Assembly: GCF_038008325.1 (NCBI RefSeq)
Contig: NZ_JBBOYW010000001.1
Span: 238,001-302,000, forward strand
Reading direction: 5' to 3'
Source: Lysinibacillus sp. FSL K6-0232
GTDB taxonomy: Bacteria; Bacillota; Bacilli; Bacillales_A; Planococcaceae
DNA: 64,000 nt
The translations under genes and the position numbers were made by a program. The notes under the pieces are model-generated. The model saw only the letters and a list, made by a program, of their open reading frames with translations. It made no database searches and had not been told where the DNA came from. Of the stretch, positions 58,190-64,000 are shown piece by piece. Each line of letters starts with the position of its first letter. Position 1 is the first letter of the stretch.

Positions 58190-59653
58190 ATGACATATAC
58201 AGATGATAGCTTTATGCTACACACTGATTTATATCAAATAAATATGGCTCAAGCCTATTGGCAGGATGGTATTCATCAACGTAAGGCTATTTTTGAGCTA
58301 TATTTTAGAAAGCTGCCATTTGGCAATGGATATGCCATCTTTGCAGGTTTAAAAAAAGTAGTAGAGTTTATGAAAAACTTTGGCTTCTCTGCTAGTGATA
58401 TTCAATATTTGCGTGAACAAGGGGGCTATCCAGAGGAATTTCTACAGTATTTACAGGAGATGAAGTTTACAGGCACAATTGTAGGCATGAAGGAAGGGGA
58501 GCTTGTCTTTGCAAATGAGCCGATTTTACGAATTGAGGCACCGTTAGCACAGGCACAACTAATTGAAACGCCATTATTAAATATTGTGAATTACCAAACA
58601 TTAATTGCTACAAAGGCTTCACGTATTAAACAAGTAGTGGGTGAGGATATTGTTATGGAGTTTGGTACTCGACGTGCCCATGAGTTTGATGCAGCGCTTT
58701 GGGGAACACGTGCAGCTTATATTGGTGGCTTTTCTGCTACAAGTAATGTACGGGCTGGAAAACTATTTGGTATTCCCGTATCAGGCACTCATGCACATGC
58801 GATGATACAGGCTTATCAAGATGAATATATGGCATTTAAAAAATATGCAGCAGCACATAAGGACTGTGTGTTTTTGGTGGATACCTATGATACATTACGT
58901 TCAGGTGTGCCAAATGCTATACGCGTGGCGAAGGAGCTAGGTAATACAATTAATTTTATCGGTATTCGTTTAGATAGCGGTGATTTGGCATATCTTTCGA
59001 AAATGGCAAGAAAAATGCTAGATGATGCAGGCTTTACACAAGCAAAAATTATGGCTTCAAATGATTTAGATGAATATACAATTATGCATTTAAAATCGCA
59101 GGGAGCTCAAATTAATGCTTGGGGAATTGGCACAAAGCTTATTACAGCATACGATCAAGCTGCTCTTGGTGGCGTCTATAAATTAGTTTCCATTGAAAAT
59201 GGGGACGGCGAACTGGTTGATACGATTAAAATTTCAGCTAATCCTGAAAAGGTGACAACTCCTGGGCGTAAGCGTGTTTACCGTATTATTAATAATGAGA
59301 ATGGTCATGCTGAGGGGGACTATATTGCATTGGATGAGGAAAATATTCAGCAAGTAGAACGGTTAAAAATGTTCCACCCTATTCATACGTATATTAGTAA
59401 ATTTGTCACCAATTTTACGGCGATTGAATTGCATGACAGTATTATAGAAAACGGCAAGATTGTTTATAAGGAACCGACACTGCAAGAAATACAGGCATAT
59501 GCAAAGGAAAGCTTGCAATTGCTATGGTGTGAGTATAAGCGAACACTCAATCCAGAAGAATATCCTGTCGATTTAAGTCAGGCTTGCTGGGACAATAAAA
59601 TGGCAAGTATTCAAGCAGTAAAGGAAAAGGTTTCAAGAAGAATGAAAATGTAA
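58190..59653 (+). CDS. pncB: Nicotinate phosphoribosyltransferase PncB
   Basis: A 487-residue enzyme joining nicotinate and phosphoribosyl pyrophosphate to nicotinate mononucleotide with ATP. The N-terminal T-D-L-Y-Q-I-N-M-A-Q-A-Y, E-F-G-T-R-R-A-H and S-N-V-R-A-G-K-L-F-G-I-P-V-S-G-T-H-A-H motifs are those of the Bacillus-type long PncB, including the active-site histidine region. Ribosome site GGAGGG. Middle gene of the salvage operon. Confidence 0.94.
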   Translation: MTYTDDSFMLHTDLYQINMAQAYWQDGIHQRKAIFELYFRKLPFGNGYAIFAGLKKVVEFMKNFGFSASDIQYLREQGGYPEEFLQYLQEMKFTGTIVGMKEGELVFANEPILRIEAPLAQAQLIETPLLNIVNYQTLIATKASRIKQVVGEDIVMEFGTRRAHEFDAALWGTRAAYIGGFSATSNVRAGKLFGIPVSGTHAHAMIQAYQDEYMAFKKYAAAHKDCVFLVDTYDTLRSGVPNAIRVAKELGNTINFIGIRLDSGDLAYLSKMARKMLDDAGFTQAKIMASNDLDEYTIMHLKSQGAQINAWGIGTKLITAYDQAALGGVYKLVSIENGDGELVDTIKISANPEKVTTPGRKRVYRIINNENGHAEGDYIALDEENIQQVERLKMFHPIHTYISKFVTNFTAIELHDSIIENGKIVYKEPTLQEIQAYAKESLQLLWCEYKRTLNPEEYPVDLSQACWDNKMASIQAVKEKVSRRMKM

Positions 59654-59678
59654 AAGACAACGGCAGGAGGAAATGACA

Positions 59679-60296
59679 ATGGCGAGAATAGGCATCTATG
59701 GTTCATCCTTTGATCCAATTACTAATGTTCACCTTTGGACAGCTAGCACAGTTGCACATCGCTGTAAGCTAGATCAGGTTATTTTTTTACCTTGTTCAAG
59801 TAAACGTAAGGATAAAACCATTCAAACAAAGGATATGCATCGTTGGAATATGCTACAGCTAGCAATAGCCAAGGACGAACGTTTTATTGCGGATTCCTAT
59901 GAAATGGAACAAGAGGGCTGGAATATCTACACATACGATACAATGAAATATTTTCGAGTAAAGCATCCAAATGATGAGGTACATTTTATTATGGGTGCAG
60001 ATTTATTGGCGGATATCGGTGCAGGGTTATGGAAAAAAGGTGATGCACTTGTAGCGGAAAATAAATTTATTGTGATGGCAAGGCATGGTATTGATATGCT
60101 ATCAACCATTAGTCGTTCTCCTATTTTAAGAAACAATGATGATGGGCGATTTCACCTTATTGATAAGGGCTTAGCTATGGAAATTAGCTCCACCTACATT
60201 CGAGAGGAATTTGCCATGGGCGGAGAACCAAGATACCTCCTGCCAGATGCATGCTATGACTATATTAAAGAGCATCAGCTTTATCAGAAGTCATAA
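59679..60296 (+). CDS. Nicotinate-nucleotide adenylyltransferase-like protein (NadD family)
   Basis: A 205-residue nucleotidyltransferase converting nicotinate mononucleotide to its adenine dinucleotide. The fold is seen in G-I-Y-G-S-S-F-D-P and the C-terminal I-S-S-T-Y-I-R motif. The usual H-N-G-H is T-N-V-H-L, so it is divergent and is probably a salvage-specific paralogue of the housekeeping nadD, which normally sits elsewhere. ATG 59679 is eight bases from AGGAGG; ATG 59673 is only two. The stop codon TAA is also the outer end of the adjacent IS1182 element, so the native C-terminus may have differed slightly. Confidence 0.85.
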   Translation: MARIGIYGSSFDPITNVHLWTASTVAHRCKLDQVIFLPCSSKRKDKTIQTKDMHRWNMLQLAIAKDERFIADSYEMEQEGWNIYTYDTMKYFRVKHPNDEVHFIMGADLLADIGAGLWKKGDALVAENKFIVMARHGIDMLSTISRSPILRNNDDGRFHLIDKGLAMEISSTYIREEFAMGGEPRYLLPDACYDYIKEHQLYQKS

Positions 60297-62073
60297 AGGG
60301 GCTGTCCCATAAGTCCTTAAAATAAATCTGGAGGAGAAAAACATCACGTTTTTCCCCTCCAGATTTTTTGTCTATTCGCTTGTTCCCTGAAAGTAGCTGA
60401 CGGATGGCAGCTACTTTCAGGAGATTGTGGGCTAATGCCACAATCCCAAATTCCACGTGGACCTTATCAAGGCCCCGTAATAGGAATCGACGGAACGACC
60501 GATTGCCCTTGATGTGACCGAACACACTTTCTACCTCGATTTTACGTCGAGCATAGATGGCGGCTTTTTCTTCACATTCAAGGGCTGCTTTTGCCTTTGC
60601 CTTCATTTCTTCAAATACGGTATTCCAATGAACCTGACGATTACCTTTTGCTGTTGTACATTGTGCCTTTAATGGGCAATCTGAACAATCTTCACATTCG
60701 TAGATTTTATAGCTTTGCTGAAATCCCGAGGCATTCTTTTTGTTTTGATATTTTTTAAATAGCACCTTGCGTCCATTCGGGCAAATAAACCAATCGTCCT
60801 TTTCCTGATAGTCCCAATTTTTCGCATTCTTGATATTATTTTTATACTTGCGCGTGTTTTCTTTTAAATATGTATTATATGGAATTAAATAATCAAAACG
60901 TGGCTCTTTTTCTTCCCCTATTGCATATAAGTAATTTTCTTCGCTGCCATATCCTGCATCGGCGATGACGGTTTTTGGCATTGGCAAAGTAGACGCTGCT
61001 AGTTTTTCCAAATGAGGAATAAAACAGCGCGTATCTGTTGGGCGTTGATGGATGGAATAATATAAAATAAATTGATTCTCCGTTGCCATTTGAACATTGT
61101 AGCCGGGTTTCAATTGACCGTTTTTCATGTGATCTTCTTTCATGCGCATAAACGTGGCATCCGTATCCGTTTTTGAAAAACTATTGCGATCGCCAAATGT
61201 CTCATGATACGCTTGATATTTTTGAATGCGTGGGATGAAATTTTCTTGAATTAGTTTGATCGGTTTCTTTAACGCACTTCGACGTGAACGGAGTTCTTTT
61301 CGAACAGACACCTCTTTGGTCGCTTCGATTTCAGCTGTTAAGGTATTTACTTGTGTTTCTAATTGATGGGAAAGGGTTGTCAATTGTCCTGACGTTACAT
61401 CTTCCTCCGGAATCTCCTCCAGTTCCATTTCTTCTGTCTGGGCAAGTTCGTGAATGTGCTGAAGGTTTTCCTTGATTTTCTCTTTCAGTTTTTCTTCAAA
61501 ACGGACCGTAGATTTTTTCCAAATGAAAGAATACTTATTGGCATTCGCTTCAAGCTTTGTCCCATCCAAGAAGTAGTCCTCAAAGGTAATATATCCTTTC
61601 TCAATTAATTGGTGGATCATGTTTTCAAATAACTCATCCATTAGGGTTTTCATACGATAGCCACGAAAAAAGTTGATCGTACGGAAGTCGGGGTTTTGCA
61701 TGCCTGCTAACCACATCGCGGGAATGCTTTCCCGAATCAATTTTTCAATCCCACGGCAGGAATACACCTTTTGGGAATAGGCGTACAAAATCACTTTCAG
61801 CATCATTTTCGGATGATAGGAACTGCGCCCACCACCTAAATAGTGTTGAAAAAGTAGCTCATCTGGAATGTCTTCGATCATTTCATCAACAACACGTGCG
61901 ACGTGATTCTCAGGAATCAGTTCTTGGAGATCATAAATAAAAAAACTTTGATGATTGTTATACGGTTTGAACGTAGGGGCAAGTTGTCTTTTGGATACAG
62001 GTTTTTCTTGTACCTCTAGAAGAAGTGTGGTTTGTGTGGTATACTCTTCATTAGTAATCTTTTGATTGCTCAT
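60265..62073 (-). CDS. IS1182-family transposase
   Basis: A 602-residue DDE transposase. An N-terminal domain (Y-D-L-Q-E-L-I-P ... H-P-K-M-M-L-K-V-I-L-Y-A-Y) is followed by the catalytic D in Y-F-L-D-G-T-K-L-E-A-N, a long coiled-coil insert, D in V-I-A-D-A-G-Y-G-S-E, a cysteine-rich C-x2-C-x4-C block and the E region near K-I-E-V-E-S-V-F-G-H-I-K-G. AAAGGACG precedes the ATG. The frame crosses the element's left end and stops nine codons inside the nadD-like gene (antisense), overlapping it by 32 bases. Confidence 0.88.
   Translation of the reverse strand: MSNQKITNEEYTTQTTLLLEVQEKPVSKRQLAPTFKPYNNHQSFFIYDLQELIPENHVARVVDEMIEDIPDELLFQHYLGGGRSSYHPKMMLKVILYAYSQKVYSCRGIEKLIRESIPAMWLAGMQNPDFRTINFFRGYRMKTLMDELFENMIHQLIEKGYITFEDYFLDGTKLEANANKYSFIWKKSTVRFEEKLKEKIKENLQHIHELAQTEEMELEEIPEEDVTSGQLTTLSHQLETQVNTLTAEIEATKEVSVRKELRSRRSALKKPIKLIQENFIPRIQKYQAYHETFGDRNSFSKTDTDATFMRMKEDHMKNGQLKPGYNVQMATENQFILYYSIHQRPTDTRCFIPHLEKLAASTLPMPKTVIADAGYGSEENYLYAIGEEKEPRFDYLIPYNTYLKENTRKYKNNIKNAKNWDYQEKDDWFICPNGRKVLFKKYQNKKNASGFQQSYKIYECEDCSDCPLKAQCTTAKGNRQVHWNTVFEEMKAKAKAALECEEKAAIYARRKIEVESVFGHIKGNRSFRRFLLRGLDKVHVEFGIVALAHNLLKVAAIRQLLSGNKRIDKKSGGEKRDVFLLQIYFKDLWDSPFMTSDKADAL
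60323..60369. terminator. Terminator inside the left end of the IS1182 element
   Basis: AAATCTGGAGG-GAAAAA pairs with TTTTTC-CCTCCAGATTT, followed by TTT. It can also end the NAD salvage transcript. Confidence 0.75.
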
Positions 62074-62161
62074 AAAAAATCGTCCTTTCTACTAGTGATT
62101 GTGTGGTACTTTCATTTTACTAGAAGTGGCGATTTTTTTGTTGCCTTTTTTAGAAAAATTA

Positions 62162-62213
62162 AAAGGGGTGTCGCAAAAGGTCAGTTTTCACTGACTTTTT
62201 GGACAGCCCCTTT
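62162..62213. repeat. Subterminal hairpin of the IS1182 element
   Basis: AAAGGGGTGTCGCAAAAGG-TCAG pairs with CTGA-CTTTTTGGACAGCCCCTTT over about 23 bp around a short loop. It would block transcription entering the element from outside. Confidence 0.7.
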
Positions 62214-62311
62214 ATTTTGAACAGATGGTGAATTTTATCATATCTCACCTTTTGTAAGCTATAATAAAATAATATGGACAATAAAATGTTTTGAATGTTA
62301 GAAAGGAATTC

Positions 62312-64000
62312 ATGAATGTGCAGCTTACATTAACATTTCTTATTTTAGGAGCAACAATCTTTGCATTTATTACCAATAAAATACGAGCAGACCTTGTAGC
62401 TCTTATCTCACTTTTGGCATTTGTCATTACAGATATTTTAACGCCTGCTGAAGCATTAGCTGGCTTTTCCAACTCTGTTGTGCTAATGATTGCAGGGCTA
62501 TTTGTCGTGGGTGCTGGTATTTTACGTACAGGTCTTGCAGGGATGGCAGGGCAATTACTGCTTAAATGGTCAGGCAATAGTGAGCTAAAATTATTTGTAT
62601 TGCTGCTGATTATTGTAGGAACAGTTGGGGCATTTATGAGTAATACAGGTACTGTAGCATTAATGATGCCAATTGTCGTTAGTATCGCTATTAGTATGAA
62701 GGTGAGCCCTTCTAAATTTTTATTACCATTATCTTATGTGGCAAGCTTATCAGGGCTTATGACATTAATTGCATCACCAACCAATTTAATTGTAAATCAG
62801 CTACTAATTGATCGAGGCTATAGTAAGCTAGGTTTTTTTGAAATAACACCTATTGGCATTGTTGGAATGATAGCAGGGATTAGCTACTTAGTGCTTGTGC
62901 GCAATATTTTATTACCAAAAGATCAAAATCGTACACAGACAAATGAAGGCTATAAGCTTTCACCTAAAAAAATTATTAAACAATATGATTTAAACAACCG
63001 TCTTTTTAAAGTTTTTGTACCAGATGATTCACCGATTATTGAAACATCATTGGCAGAATTAAAGCTGCCAGCGAAGTATACACTTTGTATGATGAAAATT
63101 CATCGGAAATCACAGGAGGGCATCAATTTACTGCCAATGACCTATCAGGAAATGGCGGGTCCTACCAGCGTGATTCATGCTAAGGATGAGCTATATGTCC
63201 AAGGTGAGGAAGAGGATATTCGCCGTTTTGCTGAGGACTATCATCTTGAGGTGCAAGGATTAGTAAAAGGTGAGGCAGATGAATTAGTATCCAAACATCT
63301 TGGCATTGCAGAGGTATTGCTCACACCAAATTCAAGCTTTATTAATGAAACAGTTAGTTCTCTTGGTTTCCGTGAGAAATATAACTTAAATATTATTGGT
63401 ATTAATCGCAGAGGTGGCTATAAGCTTCAGGATATGGTTTCACATAAGCTGAAATTTGGAGATGCGATATTAGTACAAGGTGCATGGGATGAAATTTTGT
63501 TACTGGCAAGAGAAACACAGGATGTTGTTGTTGTTGGTCAGCCGAGGGAGCATGCCAGCGTCGCAGCTGCTACAGGAAAAGCGGGTATTGCAGGGATTAT
63601 TATGCTATTGATGATTATATTAATGGCATTTGAAATTTTCCCAGCCGTTATTTCAGTGATGATTGGCGCTGTGCTTATGATTTTAACAGGATGCTTGCGC
63701 AATATGGAAGATGCCTATAGCAATATGAATTTTGAAAGTATTGTATTAGTTGCAGCCATGCTACCAATGGCAACAGCGTTAGAAAAAACAGGAGGCATGA
63801 CCATTTTGTCTGATGGTATCATTCATGCACTTGGTGATTATGGCCCTTATGGCGTATTAATTGGAGTTTATCTATTAACGGCTGTTTTTGGTCAGTTTAT
63901 TAGTAATACGGCAACTGCTGTATTATTTGCCCCTATTGCAATGAGCGCTGCTATTGCAATGGAGGTTAGCCCTACAACTTTTATGATTGGCGTAGCAGTA
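62312..64000 (+). CDS. SLC13/DASS-type permease with RCK-C domains (partial)
   Basis: Cut by the right edge after about 563 codons. The first half has six or so membrane helices with T-N-K-I-R-A-D, the re-entrant G-A-F-M-S-N-T-G-T-V-A-L-M-M-P and the substrate motif A-S-P-T-N-L-I-V-N. Two TrkA-C (RCK-C) regulatory domains follow (about residues 215-400; the second in N-I-I-G-I-N-R-R-G). The second half starts near residue 420 and repeats the motif as F-I-S-N-T-A-T-A-V-L-F-A-P. Such proteins carry sulfate or dicarboxylates, with or without sodium; the substrate is unknown. AAAGGA precedes the ATG, directly after the IS1182 element. Confidence 0.87.
   Translation, partial: MNVQLTLTFLILGATIFAFITNKIRADLVALISLLAFVITDILTPAEALAGFSNSVVLMIAGLFVVGAGILRTGLAGMAGQLLLKWSGNSELKLFVLLLIIVGTVGAFMSNTGTVALMMPIVVSIAISMKVSPSKFLLPLSYVASLSGLMTLIASPTNLIVNQLLIDRGYSKLGFFEITPIGIVGMIAGISYLVLVRNILLPKDQNRTQTNEGYKLSPKKIIKQYDLNNRLFKVFVPDDSPIIETSLAELKLPAKYTLCMMKIHRKSQEGINLLPMTYQEMAGPTSVIHAKDELYVQGEEEDIRRFAEDYHLEVQGLVKGEADELVSKHLGIAEVLLTPNSSFINETVSSLGFREKYNLNIIGINRRGGYKLQDMVSHKLKFGDAILVQGAWDEILLLARETQDVVVVGQPREHASVAAATGKAGIAGIIMLLMIILMAFEIFPAVISVMIGAVLMILTGCLRNMEDAYSNMNFESIVLVAAMLPMATALEKTGGMTILSDGIIHALGDYGPYGVLIGVYLLTAVFGQFISNTATAVLFAPIAMSAAIAMEVSPTTFMIGVAV

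Larger units (their letters stand above)
60294..62214 (-). mobile_element. IS1182-family insertion sequence
   Basis: About 1.92 kb bounded by inverted repeats TAAAGGGGCTGTCC (60294) and GGACAGCCCCTTTA (62201). It carries one transposase gene on the minus strand. The right end holds a long internal hairpin (62162-62213), and the left end an intrinsic terminator (60323-60369). No convincing target duplication is seen by eye. Confidence 0.88.

Noticed and set aside
62245-62577. 110-codon open frame on the minus strand
   Set aside because: Antisense to the start of the SLC13-type permease, whose frame shows clear family motifs.

Overview
The window is about 64 kb of low-GC Firmicute chromosome. 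The gene set (S-layer-homology surface protein, BceAB-type transporter, VanZ and YxeA proteins, NADH-type CoA-disulfide reductase, full hut genes, AGGAGG ribosome sites, a YvbH homologue, no sugar-catabolic genes) points to an amino-acid-using Bacillales of the Lysinibacillus/Planococcaceae kind. That assignment is inference from gene content, not from a marker gene. No rRNA, tRNA, CRISPR array or prophage was seen.

Layout. 1-3.6 kb: a GMC flavoprotein dehydrogenase (cut by the left edge) with its Tat-exported small subunit, then an alanyl-tRNA editing protein. 3.7-14.2 kb: an envelope and redox-stress block. It holds a VanZ/RDD - CoA-disulfide reductase - glutathione peroxidase operon, a BceAB-YxeA operon, small membrane proteins, and an OmpR-type two-component system. 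The first two operons share a nearly identical promoter with 22-bp-spaced TGTAAG boxes. 14.3-20 kb: YvbH-like PH protein, formamidase-family enzyme, HPP membrane protein, an unknown 493-residue protein and a CaiB/BaiF CoA-transferase. 20.5-30.1 kb: diguanylate cyclase, an unexplained structured non-coding stretch, a giant SLH surface protein, a secreted protein, terminator-rich gene debris and a muramoyl amidase. 30.2-37.1 kb: a hybrid 7TMR-DISM double kinase divergent from a REC-SARP regulator, then a chemoreceptor. 37.1-42 kb: AEC permease, TPP-riboswitch-controlled thiC, and katA with a PerR-like box.

42.2-48.3 kb: an AraC regulator with a degenerate receiver, divergent from hutH-hutU-hutI, which has a cre-like site. 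48.6-56.6 kb: a GntR-regulated amino-acid uptake and catabolism island. A shared ATAATACT-N-AGTATTAT palindrome lies before the regulator, the ABC transporter and the enzyme operon (2-hydroxyacid dehydrogenase, DapA-family lyase, RocA-like dehydrogenase). This island is decaying: an IS3-family element splits the binding-protein gene, and an in-frame TAA ends the rocA-like gene 34 codons early. 56.7-60.3 kb: an NAD salvage cluster (NrtR-like Nudix regulator, pncA, pncB, nadD-like), with mirrored GTAAT/ATTAC sites before nrtR and pncA. An IS1182-family element sits exactly on the nadD-like stop codon. 62.3 kb to the end: an SLC13-type transporter cut by the right edge.
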